Assembly (NCBI GenBank): GCA_963707015.1
Contig: CAVPOO010000001.1
Location: 248,001-312,000 of the forward strand
Length of the DNA: 64,000 nt
DNA from: CAVPOO01 sp963707015
GTDB taxonomy: Bacteria > Pseudomonadota > Gammaproteobacteria > Thiohalobacterales > Thiohalobacteraceae
Reading direction: 5' to 3'
Shown here: piece by piece, positions 37,425 through 47,138 of the stretch
Layout: the number at the start of each line of letters is the position of its first letter
Numbering within the stretch: the first letter of the stretch is position 1
Program-made: the position numbers and the translations under genes
The notes under the pieces: model-generated
Told to the model about the DNA's origin: nothing
What the model saw: the letters and a program-made list of their open reading frames with translations, nothing else
Database searches by the model: none

Positions 37425-38207
37425 TCACGACTTACCAAGATCCCAATGATAATCCATGACAAGCGGGGCATGGTCGGAGAAACGTCGTGCCTTGTAAATC
37501 CTGGCTGCAAGGACCCGATCCCTCAATCCAGGCGTGATGACCTGGTAGTCGATACGCCAACCCACATTATTCTCCCATGCGCGTCCACGGTTAGACCACC
37601 AGGTATATTGTTCGGGCTCCCGGTTCACCACCCGGAAGGCATCGATAAAATCAGCCGGGCCAAACAGCTCATCCATCCAGGCCCGCTCCTGCGGCAGAAA
37701 ACCGGAATTTTTCTGGTTGCCGCGCCAGTTCTTCAGATCGATCTTCTTGTGCGCTATATTCCAGTCGCCGCAAACGACATACTGCCGCCGTTTGCGGCGC
37801 AAACGGTGGAGATATGGCATAAACTGATCCAGAAACTTAAACTTGAAATCCTGCCGTTCATCACTGGACGAACCAGAAGGTGCATACAGCGAAACGACAC
37901 TGAGCTTCCCAAGCTGCACCTCCAGATAACGTCCCTCACGATCAAAAAGCGGCCAGCCGAGACCCATGATCACCTTGTCAGGCTGATAGCGGCTGTAAAC
38001 CGCGACACCCGAATAACCCCGCTTCTCTGCATCGTGATAGAAGCTGTGAAAACCCCGGGGATGAAACACGCGGTCGCTGAGCTGATCCTCCTGCGCCTTG
38101 GTTTCCTGGACACAGACCAAATCCGCCCGCTGTCGGCTCAACCATTGAAAGAATCCCTTGCGAGCCGCTGAGCGGATGCCATTTACGTTGACTGTAATAA
38201 TGCGCAC
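37425..38207 (-). CDS. xth: exodeoxyribonuclease III family AP endonuclease
   Basis: Base-excision repair endonuclease of 260 residues. The family motifs are ITVNVNGIRSAARKGF, LVCVQETKAQEDQL with the metal-binding Glu, GYSGVAVYSR, VVSLYAPSGS, the catalytic GDWNIAHKKIDLKN, and the C-terminal RRFSDHAPLVMDY with the active His. It lies divergent from pyrE, an arrangement similar to other gammaproteobacteria. It is closer to XthA-like ExoA forms than to E. coli XthA by eye. Confidence 0.95.
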   Translation of the reverse strand: MRIITVNVNGIRSAARKGFFQWLSRQRADLVCVQETKAQEDQLSDRVFHPRGFHSFYHDAEKRGYSGVAVYSRYQPDKVIMGLGWPLFDREGRYLEVQLGKLSVVSLYAPSGSSSDERQDFKFKFLDQFMPYLHRLRRKRRQYVVCGDWNIAHKKIDLKNWRGNQKNSGFLPQERAWMDELFGPADFIDAFRVVNREPEQYTWWSNRGRAWENNVGWRIDYQVITPGLRDRVLAARIYKARRFSDHAPLVMDYHWDLGKS

Positions 38208-38293
38208 GTGGATATCTTCATGCTGCTAGTGTCCGTGTATGATAGCGGTTTTGGAAAAACGGTTCTCCTGCAATCCAACATTCTTGTGGCACT

Positions 38294-38953
38294 GTGGCGA
38301 AAAAACAGTTAATGGACCCTTATCAGCACGAGTTTCTGGAATTTGCGATCGACTGCGGCGTTCTTAGATTTGGCCAGTTCACACTCAAGTCAGGTCGGAC
38401 CAGCCCCTACTTTTTCAATGCAGGGCTCTTTAATCGGGGTACCCATTTGGCACACCTGGGTCGCTACTATGCCGCTGCAGTCACGGCCTCGGGCATCGAA
38501 TTCGATGTTCTCTTTGGACCGGCCTACAAGGGAATTCCTCTGGTCGTAGCCCTTTCAATTGCGCTTGCCGATCATTACGGCCGGGACGTACCCATCTGTT
38601 TCAACCGCAAGGAAGCAAAGGTGCACGGCGAAGGGGGCAGTCTCGTAGGTGCACAGCTCGCAGGTCGCGCCTTGATCGTGGACGATGTGATAACTGCCGG
38701 TACCGCGATCCGCGAGTCGCTTCAGATCATAGAAGCAGCGGGCGCACGGGCGGCAGGCGTGCTGGTATCACTCGATCGAAAGGAGAAAGGTCAGCATGCG
38801 CATTCGGCCATCCAGGAGATAGAGCAGATGTATGGAATCCCTGTGATCAGCATCGTCTCCCTCGACAACCTGTTAGAGTTTCTTTCCCGGCAGCCTGGCC
38901 GAGAACGCGAACTGGATGAAATCCGACGCTATCAGGCACGCTACGGTGTCTAG
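38294..38953 (+). CDS. pyrE: orotate phosphoribosyltransferase
   Basis: Adds PRPP to orotate in pyrimidine synthesis. 219 residues from the GTG at 38294, or 213 from the ATG at 38312 (MDPYQHEFLEFAI), the more typical start. Motifs are LKSGRTSPYFFNAGLF, FGPAYKGIPLV, FNRKEAKVHGEGG and the PRPP loop RALIVDDVITAGTAIRE (about 130-146). In Pseudomonas pyrE lies with argB-algC-dut; here two other genes separate it from argB. Its stop shares CTAG with the convergent gene. Confidence 0.96.
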   Translation: MAKKQLMDPYQHEFLEFAIDCGVLRFGQFTLKSGRTSPYFFNAGLFNRGTHLAHLGRYYAAAVTASGIEFDVLFGPAYKGIPLVVALSIALADHYGRDVPICFNRKEAKVHGEGGSLVGAQLAGRALIVDDVITAGTAIRESLQIIEAAGARAAGVLVSLDRKEKGQHAHSAIQEIEQMYGIPVISIVSLDNLLEFLSRQPGRERELDEIRRYQARYGV

Positions 38954-39705
38954 CCCACAATCAACTGTGCGCCGATCAAGACCGTCAGCAGCTCATAACT
39001 AGGCTTGATCCAGCGGTTACCCTTGATGATCGCCAGGTGTGCTCCGAGATAGCCACCCAGCAGCGAACCAGCCAACAAGGCGGGCAGCCAAACCCAGCGA
39101 ATCTCACTCAGCACGCCCAAAGTGATAGCGCCAGCGCCATTCCAGAACACACCAACGAGCACTAGCGTGTAAGCGACCGCTTGGCGGTAATCGAGACCGA
39201 ACCAGCGGACCAGCCACAGGGTGACGAACAGACCGGTACCCGAGGTCAGCGAGCCGTTCAGAATGCCGATCGAGAAAAGTACCAGACCACCAATGACATA
39301 GCCCACGTGATCGCGGTGCCGGACCTCTCTCTTCAAACCCAGACCGGGTTGGAGCCAGGAATAGATTCCCAGACCCAAGGTGAGCAGTCCCAGTGAGATC
39401 TCGGCAGTTCGATCCGGGACGTACACAATCAGATTGGCTCCGATCAGGACGCCGGGCAATCCCGCAACCAACAGGAGCGTCACAAGTCCCTGGTCTAGCG
39501 CCCCCTCTCTCAAGTGTCGAATGGTGGCGCCGATACCCAAGGCAACACTGGCAACTTTGTGCGTGGCCAAGGCCACTGCAAAGGGCAAACCCAGAAAAAT
39601 CAACAGGGGAAGCTGGATCAGACCGGCCCCGCCGCCCGAAAAAGCGGAGAAAATATTGGCAACCAGCGCGACCATGAACAGGACAAGTTGCTCGATGCCA
39701 ACCAC
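38950..39705 (-). CDS. TauE/SafE family permease
   Basis: A 251-residue membrane protein of the sulfite exporter TauE/SafE class with about eight hydrophobic segments. It starts MVGIEQLVLFMVALVANIFS with the typical SGGGAGLIQLPLLIFLGLP motif, and its second half-repeat reads LNGSLTSGTGLFVTLWLVRW. Substrates in the family include sulfite, taurine-derived and organic anions; the substrate here cannot be read, though a sulfur compound would fit the presumed lifestyle. It converges with pyrE. Confidence 0.87.
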   Translation of the reverse strand: MVGIEQLVLFMVALVANIFSAFSGGGAGLIQLPLLIFLGLPFAVALATHKVASVALGIGATIRHLREGALDQGLVTLLLVAGLPGVLIGANLIVYVPDRTAEISLGLLTLGLGIYSWLQPGLGLKREVRHRDHVGYVIGGLVLFSIGILNGSLTSGTGLFVTLWLVRWFGLDYRQAVAYTLVLVGVFWNGAGAITLGVLSEIRWVWLPALLAGSLLGGYLGAHLAIIKGNRWIKPSYELLTVLIGAQLIVG

Positions 39706-39813
39706 GCAAGTGAATCTCCCGGGAGTTGTGGCTACTCGGTCAGGCAGGTCAAGAATCCCCGCCTCTCACCGCAGCCAGGAATACCAGGCGGCGAATACAG
39801 GGTTCTCAACCTC

Positions 39814-40458
39814 ATGAGATGCAAACTGCAAGCCGTCATGTCCGTCGCGACTGCGGTCATTCTTATTACTCCACTGGCGGGCTATACGGGGCCCCTGCTC
39901 AAGTGGACCGATGAGAACGGCCGGATTCACTATGGAGACCGGATCCCACCCAAGTACGCCAAGCAGGAACGCAAGATCCTCAACGAACAGGGGATCGAGG
40001 TAAAGACGATCGACGCGGCAAAAACCCCTGAACAGCTTGCCGAAGAAAAACGGCTGGCACAACAACGTGAAGAGCAACAGCGACTCGCCGCCAAGCAAGC
40101 CTCACATGATCGCATGCTGCTGGCAACCTTCAGTACTGAAGACGACATAGTAATGACACGTGACGGTAAGATTGCAGCTATTGACGCGGTCTTGCGCGTC
40201 ACCCGCGGGCGCATCGAGCGCACCGAGCAGTCGCTTGAAGCATTAACCCATAGAGCGGCAGAACTCGAGCGCAGTGGAAAACGCGTACCCGACTCCCTCC
40301 ACGAAGAGATCCGGGGGGGCCGCGCCCAGATCCAGCTTTCGCTCGACTACATCGCGGACAAACGGCGGGACCAGGAAGCCATTCGCCAGGAATTCGAATC
40401 GGACATCCGCCGCTTCCGCGAATTAAAAGCGGCCCAAGCCGAAGTTCCCGAAACCTGA
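39814..40458 (+). CDS. DUF4124-domain exported protein
   Basis: A 214-residue protein with a signal-like N-terminus (MSVATAVILITPLAGYTGP), then the short DUF4124 motif LLKWTDENGRIHYGDRIPP, and a charged coiled coil (about 60-205; EQLAEEKRLAQQREEQQRL) that is common after this domain. The role is unknown; a periplasmic or envelope location is inferred. The open frame extends upstream to 39514 over the neighbouring permease, but the ATG at 39814 places the signal peptide first. Confidence 0.82.
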   Translation: MRCKLQAVMSVATAVILITPLAGYTGPLLKWTDENGRIHYGDRIPPKYAKQERKILNEQGIEVKTIDAAKTPEQLAEEKRLAQQREEQQRLAAKQASHDRMLLATFSTEDDIVMTRDGKIAAIDAVLRVTRGRIERTEQSLEALTHRAAELERSGKRVPDSLHEEIRGGRAQIQLSLDYIADKRRDQEAIRQEFESDIRRFRELKAAQAEVPET

Positions 40459-40653
40459 CGCCCATGCTCAGCCGGCCACTGTATAAACCTCGAGTGACTG
40501 CAACAGAAATAAAGAAAAGCGGCACTGCGCCCTTCACCCCGCTGCCGACCCAGTTGTGTATCCGTAATTTCATCCGGCTTTTCCAGGCATCCACCTGAGA
40601 AGCGACGGCGAGATTGCGAAGTTTAAGGCTTCCTGAGCAGCAGATGCTCGTTG

Positions 40654-41547
40654 TCAACTGCGTATGAGGGTACCGACGCCTTCGTCGGTAAATAACTCAA
40701 CCAGCACTGCATGCTCAACGCGTCCATCAATGATATGCGCAGCGCCAACACCGGACTGAACTGCTTCCAGCGCACAACGGATCTTCGGCAACATGCCACC
40801 CTGGATCGTACCATCCTGGATGAGGGTATCAACATCCCGGACAGACAGCCCCGATAACAGCCTTCCTTCCTTGTCCAGTAGACCAGCGGTATTGGTCAAG
40901 AGGATCAGCTTCTGCGCCCCAAGCACTTCAGCGACTCTCCCGGCAACCAGGTCCGCATTGATGTTATAAGAATGCCCGTCTTCGCCAACACCAATCGGTG
41001 CAATAACGGGAATAAAATCCCCGCTTATCAGCAAATGGACAACAGAGGCATCAATACTCGCTACTTCGCCCACATGCCCCAGATCGATAATCTCGGGTAC
41101 TTCGAACTCAGGCGCACTGCGCGTAATCGTCAGCTTGCGTGCTCGAATGAGATCGCCATCCTTACCCGATAGACCGACAGCGCAGCCTCCATGCCGGTTG
41201 ATCAGATTTACAATCTCCTTGTTCACCAGGCCCCCGAGCACCATTTCGACTACATCCATGGTCTCCCGGTCTGTTACCCGCATACCTTCGACAAACCGGC
41301 TCTCCTTGCCAATCTTCTCGAGTAACTGCCCGATCTGCGGGCCGCCACCGTGCACCACAACCGGGTTGATACCAACCAGCTTCATCAAAACGATATCGCG
41401 CGCGAAACCACTCTTCAGGTCCTCATCAACCATCGCGTTACCACCGTACTTAATGACGATAGTCTTCGCCCGGAAACGTTGAATATAGGGCATGGCCTCG
41501 CTGAGTACGCGCGAGACGTTCCTTGCCTTGTCTGCATCAAGTGTCAT
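40654..41547 (-). CDS. argB: acetylglutamate kinase
   Basis: Second step of arginine synthesis; 297 residues, the usual size. The ATP-binding motif IVIKYGGNAMVDEDLKSGFA appears near 31-50, then NPVVVHGGGPQIGQLLEK, LINRHGGCAVGLSGKDG, the SYNINADLVAGRVAEVL segment and GGMLPKIRCALEAV. It is the last gene of coaBC-dut-algC-argB as in Pseudomonas. A 270-base gap to algC holds no gene, and an own promoter there is possible. Confidence 0.97.
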   Translation of the reverse strand: MTLDADKARNVSRVLSEAMPYIQRFRAKTIVIKYGGNAMVDEDLKSGFARDIVLMKLVGINPVVVHGGGPQIGQLLEKIGKESRFVEGMRVTDRETMDVVEMVLGGLVNKEIVNLINRHGGCAVGLSGKDGDLIRARKLTITRSAPEFEVPEIIDLGHVGEVASIDASVVHLLISGDFIPVIAPIGVGEDGHSYNINADLVAGRVAEVLGAQKLILLTNTAGLLDKEGRLLSGLSVRDVDTLIQDGTIQGGMLPKIRCALEAVQSGVGAAHIIDGRVEHAVLVELFTDEGVGTLIRS

Positions 41548-41817
41548 ATATACGCTTCATGCTGCGACCACCGGCCAAGAGGCGGCGCACAGACATTGTG
41601 CCGGCAGAAAAAAACTCCGTTGGCGAAATATCTGGATTCTGTCCTGTCGATCCGGAGCTTTGCTGAGTGCGCATGCAGTCTGCACCGCAGTTTGACCCCG
41701 CGAGTAATTTCCTGAAGAACGAGCCGGGTTAAAGATGCAGCGTACCACGATCACCGCTGACCCTGGATACTTTGTACTGCAATCAATCGGCGAATCCCGA
41801 CTTGTGCAACGTCCGGG

Positions 41818-44346
41818 CTAGAAGGGTAAGGCAATATCCGGCTTAACAGCCCGCATCGCTGCACGAAACCTGTCCTGTATCCGGCTAAGGGCTGCTTCGT
41901 TATCCGCCTCGAATCGCAACACCAGAACCGGAGTCGTGTTCGAGGCACGGACCAGGGCCCATCCATCTTCAAAATCGGCGCGCACACCATCAATGGTTGA
42001 GACTTCGGCATCATCAAAGTTCTGGGTTTCCATAAAGCGCTCAATGAAGGAATGTGCTTCACCCTCCGCCATTGGCACGTTCAGTTCCGGCGTATTGACA
42101 CTGTCGGGAAGTGCCGCAAAAACACTCGCCGAGGTACGATGATCGTTGGAAAGAATCTCGACCAGGCGGGCAGCGGAATACAAGGCATCGTCAAACCCGA
42201 ACCAACGCTCCTTGAAAAAGATGTGGCCACTCATCTCGCCGGCAAGCAAGGCGCCTGTCTCTTTCATACGAGCCTTGATCAGTGAGTGGCCGGTCTTCCA
42301 CATCTCGGGGATACCGCCAAAATCCCGGATTATCTTCGCCAAATGACGGGAACATTTGACATCATAGATAATCTCGGCGCCTGGATTGCGGCCGAGAATA
42401 TCCATGGCAAAGAGCATCATCAACCGATCAGGCCAGATGACTTTGCCATCGGAATCCACAAGGCCCAGCCGGTCTCCGTCTCCGTCAAAGGCAAGTCCAA
42501 TATCAGCCTTATTTTCCTTAACTGCCTGTATCAGGTCGGCGATGTTCTCCGGCTTGCTCGGATCAGGATGATGGTTGGGGAAATTACCATCAATTTCGCA
42601 GTAGAGCTTAATAACCGTGCATCCCAGTGCGTCCAGCAGCGCGGGTGCCGCCTCTCCTGCCACGCCGTTGCCACAGTCGACCACAAGCGTCATGGGACGC
42701 GCGACCAGCACATCACTGCGGATCTGCTCAATGTAGTCTGCCAGGACATCGACCTGCTCTTCGGTGCCCTGCCCTGCTTCAAACTCGTTGTTCTCGATAC
42801 GTTCGCGCAGCCCTTGGATCGACTCGCCTGACAAGGTCTCACCTGCCAGGACAATCTTGAGGCCGTTGTAATCGGGTGGATTGTGGCTGCCAGTCAGCAT
42901 CACTCCCGAGCGCGTATCAAGATACTGGGCGGCGAAATACAGAACCGGGGTCGGGACCTGCCCGACAGCCTTGACGTTGCAGCCGGTCGCCAGGATGCCG
43001 CGAGTAACCGCCCTGGACAACTCTGGTCCGGACAGCCGACCATCTCGACCCACAGCAATCGACTGCTCACCCCTGGCCCTGGCCTCACTGCCTATCGCAC
43101 GGCCGATTTCGTACACAACCTCCGGCGTGAAATTTGTGTGTACAATGCCCCGAATGTCATAGGCCCTGAATATAGCAGGGTCCACGGTCACCTCTTCGAC
43201 GCCAATCGTGGCTACATCGATCGTGCCCATGTCCGCAAAGGAGGCTGAACCCGCCAAAGCCGGCGCCAAGACCTCGCCCCCGATACCACCCTGCACCCCG
43301 GGACCGCTACCAGCCCCTTTTTGAAACAGTTTGCGCACGCCCGCCACGGAGCCGGCACACTCCCTCAGCCTTATCCCGTAACTGGACTGCAGGCGGCCAC
43401 TCGATGCATCGCGCACCGCGCTCAACAACAGGGTCTGATCCTGAAGCAACACAGCACGAAACCAGCGAAACAACAGGAGCAGCAACAACCCGAAGACGGC
43501 AATCGAGCCACCGCCGATTGCCAGGAGCGTATCCGTTGATTCCAGAGCCCCGCCGCGCGGAACCCAGTAAGCCACCTGCCAGCGCGTACCGGCAACCGCA
43601 ACCTTGACATCGGGCTCGCCCTGTTTGAGTCCTGGATCGCCACGGGTGGCCAGGCTCACCGGCTGAGTTCCCGCCACCTGCCATACCTCGCCGTAACCAC
43701 GCGCGAATTGCGATCTGTCCAGCGCCTCCTGAAGCGTGGGCAAAGGAAAATTCACCATCAGGTGACCAACAATTCGGCGCCCACTCGAACTGAGGATGCG
43801 CCGGACCATATTGATGTGCTGCTGCGGTGTACCAAGCAGATGCACTTCGGCCGCCGGTGCCTCTTCCTTGGTTTCTGCCTCCCTCAGCATGTCGAGCGTT
43901 GCATAGCTGATGGGCGGCGAAGCCTCAAGATCTACTTCTTCCAAACCGGGTGGGATAATGCGCACCCGCACCGCAGACGGGAACAGGTAAGCGAGCTCGG
44001 CTTCTTTAACACTCAACTCAGCGGCCGAGCCCTTTTCCACGAGTTGGACAAGCCCGGCGTCCTTGACCAGCAGCTCCATCTTTAGGCCATTCTGCTGAAT
44101 CAGTGTGCCGATTCTATCCGCGAGGTTTTCTGCAGTTTGGGCAATTTCGTGTCGGCGGCTCTCATCCGACTGCTCCACGGAAACCTGATAAAACACGTAC
44201 GCGACGGCCGCAAGAATAATCGCACCGATCAGGAAGATCAGGATGCCAAGCCGGGCCACACTCGTTGAACCCCCGGCGTCGTCCTGACTAACTGCGCTGT
44301 TGCCAAACGAACGCTTCCGCTTGACGGATTTCGCCGAACGCTTCAT
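41818..44346 (-). CDS. algC: membrane-anchored phosphomannomutase/phosphoglucomutase (AlgC type)
   Basis: An 842-residue protein: a transmembrane helix near 31-52, an extracytoplasmic sensor-like domain (about 53-270), a second hydrophobic helix (LLAIGGGSIAVFGLLLLLLF, about 272-291), and a C-terminal alpha-D-phosphohexomutase. The mutase has the phosphoserine loop GVMLTGSHNPPDYNGLKI (about 477-494), metal-binding LAFDGDGDRLGLVD, sugar loop GEMSGHIFF and phosphate loop RASNTTPVLVLRF. It interconverts hexose 1- and 6-phosphates for exopolysaccharide and LPS precursors. The long membrane form is known in Pseudomonas and relatives, but the role of its outer domain is unclear. Confidence 0.95.
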   Translation of the reverse strand: MKRSAKSVKRKRSFGNSAVSQDDAGGSTSVARLGILIFLIGAIILAAVAYVFYQVSVEQSDESRRHEIAQTAENLADRIGTLIQQNGLKMELLVKDAGLVQLVEKGSAAELSVKEAELAYLFPSAVRVRIIPPGLEEVDLEASPPISYATLDMLREAETKEEAPAAEVHLLGTPQQHINMVRRILSSSGRRIVGHLMVNFPLPTLQEALDRSQFARGYGEVWQVAGTQPVSLATRGDPGLKQGEPDVKVAVAGTRWQVAYWVPRGGALESTDTLLAIGGGSIAVFGLLLLLLFRWFRAVLLQDQTLLLSAVRDASSGRLQSSYGIRLRECAGSVAGVRKLFQKGAGSGPGVQGGIGGEVLAPALAGSASFADMGTIDVATIGVEEVTVDPAIFRAYDIRGIVHTNFTPEVVYEIGRAIGSEARARGEQSIAVGRDGRLSGPELSRAVTRGILATGCNVKAVGQVPTPVLYFAAQYLDTRSGVMLTGSHNPPDYNGLKIVLAGETLSGESIQGLRERIENNEFEAGQGTEEQVDVLADYIEQIRSDVLVARPMTLVVDCGNGVAGEAAPALLDALGCTVIKLYCEIDGNFPNHHPDPSKPENIADLIQAVKENKADIGLAFDGDGDRLGLVDSDGKVIWPDRLMMLFAMDILGRNPGAEIIYDVKCSRHLAKIIRDFGGIPEMWKTGHSLIKARMKETGALLAGEMSGHIFFKERWFGFDDALYSAARLVEILSNDHRTSASVFAALPDSVNTPELNVPMAEGEAHSFIERFMETQNFDDAEVSTIDGVRADFEDGWALVRASNTTPVLVLRFEADNEAALSRIQDRFRAAMRAVKPDIALPF

Positions 44347-44373
44347 GCCCCCCGCCTTGTCTGCCCCAAGATT

Positions 44374-44829
44374 TCATGCCCGACCGGTATGACCGAAGCC
44401 TCCGGCGCCCCGCTGGCTGACATCAAACTCTGCCACCACCTCAAATTTGGCCCGCACGACTGGCACAAAAATCATTTGTGCGATGCGCTCACCAGGCTGG
44501 ATGGTAAAGGAGTCTTGACCGCGATTCCAGCAGGATACAAAGAGTTGGCCCTGGTAATCCGAATCGATCAGACCGACTAGATTCCCCAGCACGATGCCGT
44601 GTTTGTGACCGAGACCGGAGCGTGGCAGCAATACGGCAGCCAGAGCAGGATCTTCGATGTGAATGGCCAGGCCCGTCGGAATCAGGTGCGTTTCACCTGG
44701 CAGGATGCACAAACCATCTTCGACACAGGCACGCAGATCCATGCCGGCAGAACCGTCTGTCGCGTAGTCTGGCAACGGAAACTCTGTCCCGATACGTCTA
44801 TCCAGTACCTTAAGCTGAATCCTCTGCAT
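44374..44829 (-). CDS. dut: deoxyuridine 5'-triphosphate nucleotidohydrolase
   Basis: Removes dUTP and yields dUMP; 151 residues per subunit of a trimer. Motifs in order: AGMDLRAC, LLPRSGLGHKHGIVLGN, NLVGLIDSDYQGQL with the catalytic Asp, RIAQMIFVPV and the mobile C-terminal GAGGFGHTGR. The start at 44829 (MQRIQLKVLDRR) overlaps the end of coaBC by 20 bases, so the two genes are translationally linked, as usual. Confidence 0.97.
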   Translation of the reverse strand: MQRIQLKVLDRRIGTEFPLPDYATDGSAGMDLRACVEDGLCILPGETHLIPTGLAIHIEDPALAAVLLPRSGLGHKHGIVLGNLVGLIDSDYQGQLFVSCWNRGQDSFTIQPGERIAQMIFVPVVRAKFEVVAEFDVSQRGAGGFGHTGRA

Positions 44830-46057
44830 GCTGATCGTACCCCGCCAGCTTGTGATCGACCCACGTCCGATAATACTTGGCAATCATACCAGTCAATTGC
44901 CGCGCAATCTGGTCCTTTGATGCGAGCGGCAGCACCAGATCGCCCCCTTCCCAGAACACATGGACAGCGTTGTTGTCGCTGTCAAAACCCGCACCCGGCA
45001 TACCCACCTGATTGGCAACCACGATATTGAGTGACTTGGCCATACGCTTGGCGCGCGCATGCTCGACAAGCCGCTCGGTCTCTGCCGCAAAGCCCACTGT
45101 AAACGGTGGATGAGTACCCTGGGCGACAGCCGCAAGGATATCGGGATTCCTCACCAGCGGCAGTGTCAGGCTTGCCTCGGACTTCTTGATCTTCTGTGTC
45201 GCAACACTGGCCACCCGATAATCGGCAACAGCAGCGGCAGCGATAAAGATATCGCAGTTATGCACTCGCTGCATAACGTTCGCGTACATGTCTTCGGCAG
45301 CCACCACCGGTACGCAGCCGACCCTCTCCGGGCAGCCCAGAGCCACCGGACCCGTTACCAGGGTCACGTCAGCACCTGCTTCGGCAGCTGCACGCGCCAT
45401 CGCAAAACCCATCTTCCCCGAACTTCGATTGGAAATGAAACGGACCGGATCAATCGCCTCGCGCGTGGGCCCGGCGGTCATGAGCACGCGCACGCCGGCT
45501 AGCGCATCGCTCTCGAAAACACTGAGGAGCATCGAGAGCAGCTCGCCAACCTCGAGCATCCGTCCCGGGCCAGTCTCGCCGCAGGCCTGTTCGCCGGCGG
45601 CAGGACCACAGATACAGATACCGCGCTCCCGCAGAATTGCGACATTTGCCTGCGTCGCTGCGTTAGCCCACATGGTCCGGTTCATGGCGGGCGCCACCAG
45701 CAGGGATCGGTCAAACGCCAGACACAGACTCGTCAACAAGTCATCAGCCAGGCCCTGCGTCAGGCGCGCCAGGAAGTTGGCTGTGGCCGGGGCCACCATA
45801 ATCGCATCAGCCCAGCGGGCGAGATCGATATGACCCATGGCGGATTCCGCCTCGGAATCGAACAACGCGACCCGGGTCGGGCTGCCGGAAAGCGCCTGAA
45901 ACGTCAGCGGGGTGACGAATTGCGTTGCAGCGTCGGTCATGACAACACGCACTTCCGCACCGGACTCGCGGAGCCGACGTACCAGCTCGGCGCTCTTGTA
46001 GGCCGCTACACCGCCCGTCACGCCGAGTAGAATATGCTTGTTGGTCAGAGCACTCAT
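44810..46057 (-). CDS. coaBC: bifunctional phosphopantothenoylcysteine decarboxylase / phosphopantothenate-cysteine ligase
   Basis: Two steps of coenzyme A synthesis in a 415-residue fusion. The CoaC half has LLGVTGGVAAYKSAELVRRL, the active His in MGHIDLARWAD, APAMNRTMW and the flexible ACGETGPGRM flap. The CoaB half begins VLMTAGPTREAIDPVRFISN (about 200), with SSGKMGFAMA and IFIAAAAVADYR. Divergent from radC with 107 bases between starts, and overlaps dut. Confidence 0.97.
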   Translation of the reverse strand: MSALTNKHILLGVTGGVAAYKSAELVRRLRESGAEVRVVMTDAATQFVTPLTFQALSGSPTRVALFDSEAESAMGHIDLARWADAIMVAPATANFLARLTQGLADDLLTSLCLAFDRSLLVAPAMNRTMWANAATQANVAILRERGICICGPAAGEQACGETGPGRMLEVGELLSMLLSVFESDALAGVRVLMTAGPTREAIDPVRFISNRSSGKMGFAMARAAAEAGADVTLVTGPVALGCPERVGCVPVVAAEDMYANVMQRVHNCDIFIAAAAVADYRVASVATQKIKKSEASLTLPLVRNPDILAAVAQGTHPPFTVGFAAETERLVEHARAKRMAKSLNIVVANQVGMPGAGFDSDNNAVHVFWEGGDLVLPLASKDQIARQLTGMIAKYYRTWVDHKLAGYDQHAEDSA

Positions 46058-46164
46058 CAGGTTGCAGTCTACCAGAATCCCGCGATACTCTCGGCTCCTG
46101 CTGGCGTACGCTTTAAACGCCGGTTAGATTTTCAGCACCAGCCAGGCAACAGGGAGGTTGTCTC

Positions 46165-46839
46165 ATGTCTATACGCGACTGGTCTGCCGCTGAGCGACCA
46201 CGGGAAAAACTGCTGTCACTCGGACCCCAGGCACTGTCGGATGCCGAGCTGTTGGCGATCTTTCTGCGAACCGGCGTCCGCGGAAAAAGCGCTGTCGACC
46301 TGGCGCGCGACCTGCTCATTCAGCATGGCGGCCTGCGGCCCCTGCTAACGCTCGACGCCAGCACCTTCTGTGCAACGCAAGGGCTCGGCCCGGCCAAGTA
46401 TGCACAGCTTCAGGCGTCCCTTGAGATAACCCGCCGCCACCTGCGAGCCAAGCTGGAACGGGGCGATGCGCTGTCCAGCCCTTCAGACACACGCAGCTAC
46501 CTCCGCGCTCGCCTGCGCGACTATCCCCATGAGGTATTCGCTTGCCTGTTTCTCGACAACCGCCATCGGGTCATCCGCTACGATGAACTTTTTCGAGGGA
46601 CCATCGACGGGGCAAGCGTCCACCCGCGTGAGGTGGTCAAGGAAGCGCTTCGCTGCAATGCCGCTGCACTGATTCTGGCGCACAACCATCCCTCCGGCAT
46701 CGCCGAGCCCAGTCAAGCGGACCGGGCGCTGACGGGGCGGCTGAAGGCTGCCCTGGCGCTCGTCGATATTCGCATCCTCGACCATCTCATCGTCGGGGAC
46801 CGGGAAGTTGTTTCCCTTGCAGAACAGGGCCTTATTTAA
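46165..46839 (+). CDS. radC: RadC/YicR JAMM-domain protein
   Basis: A 224-residue protein with an N-terminal helix-hairpin-helix part (REKLLSLGPQALSDAELLAI) and a JAMM/MPN+ metal-binding domain, with VHPREVVKEALR, LILAHNHPSGIAEPSQAD (about 165-182) and LLDNRH-like segments. The family was once tied to recombination repair, but its real activity is uncertain. It sits between coaBC and rpmB in the order seen across gammaproteobacteria. Confidence 0.94.
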   Translation: MSIRDWSAAERPREKLLSLGPQALSDAELLAIFLRTGVRGKSAVDLARDLLIQHGGLRPLLTLDASTFCATQGLGPAKYAQLQASLEITRRHLRAKLERGDALSSPSDTRSYLRARLRDYPHEVFACLFLDNRHRVIRYDELFRGTIDGASVHPREVVKEALRCNAAALILAHNHPSGIAEPSQADRALTGRLKAALALVDIRILDHLIVGDREVVSLAEQGLI

Positions 46840-47138
46840 GGAATACCCCATGTGCAGGCAGTGACCGGACCTGCTGGAGCCTAACCGTGCAGGGAAAACC
46901 GGACAAGAAAACCCAGCGTCCGGACGCGAAGCGGCGCCCAGGTCCGCTCGGAATATAGCTTGCCGGCGCTCAGCGCGCGTCCGTAACGACCGTCCGGGTC
47001 GCCGAACACCGAGACCGGGCGTCGCCCAACACGCGAGCCTTCAGGGAGCGACGCCGCGCAGTTCTTGTCTGCCGTCCGGGCATCTGCCATAATGCACGGC
47101 CTTCCTAATTCATAGAGTTAATATAGGAATCGCTGGAC
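46840..47138. other. intergenic region before rpmB
   Basis: About 300 bases between radC and rpmB. The right end carries the rpmB promoter. The GC-rich left part (46881-47090) is open on the minus strand for 69 codons, but lacks a recognisable domain; its resemblance to the end of an outer-membrane receptor is too weak to call. Confidence 0.5.
47065..47093 (+). promoter_or_regulatory. sigma-70 promoter for rpmB-rpmG
   Basis: TTGTCT (47065-47070) and CATAAT (47088-47093) separated by exactly 17 bases, 46 bases before the rpmB ATG. Good match for a strong housekeeping promoter feeding the ribosomal protein pair. Confidence 0.65.

Noticed and set aside
46881..47090. A 69-codon minus-strand frame ending with a segment resembling an outer-membrane receptor C-terminus.
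   Set aside because: No plug, barrel or signal features exist, the final residues are not the aromatic end expected of a barrel, and the region carries the rpmB promoter on the other strand.
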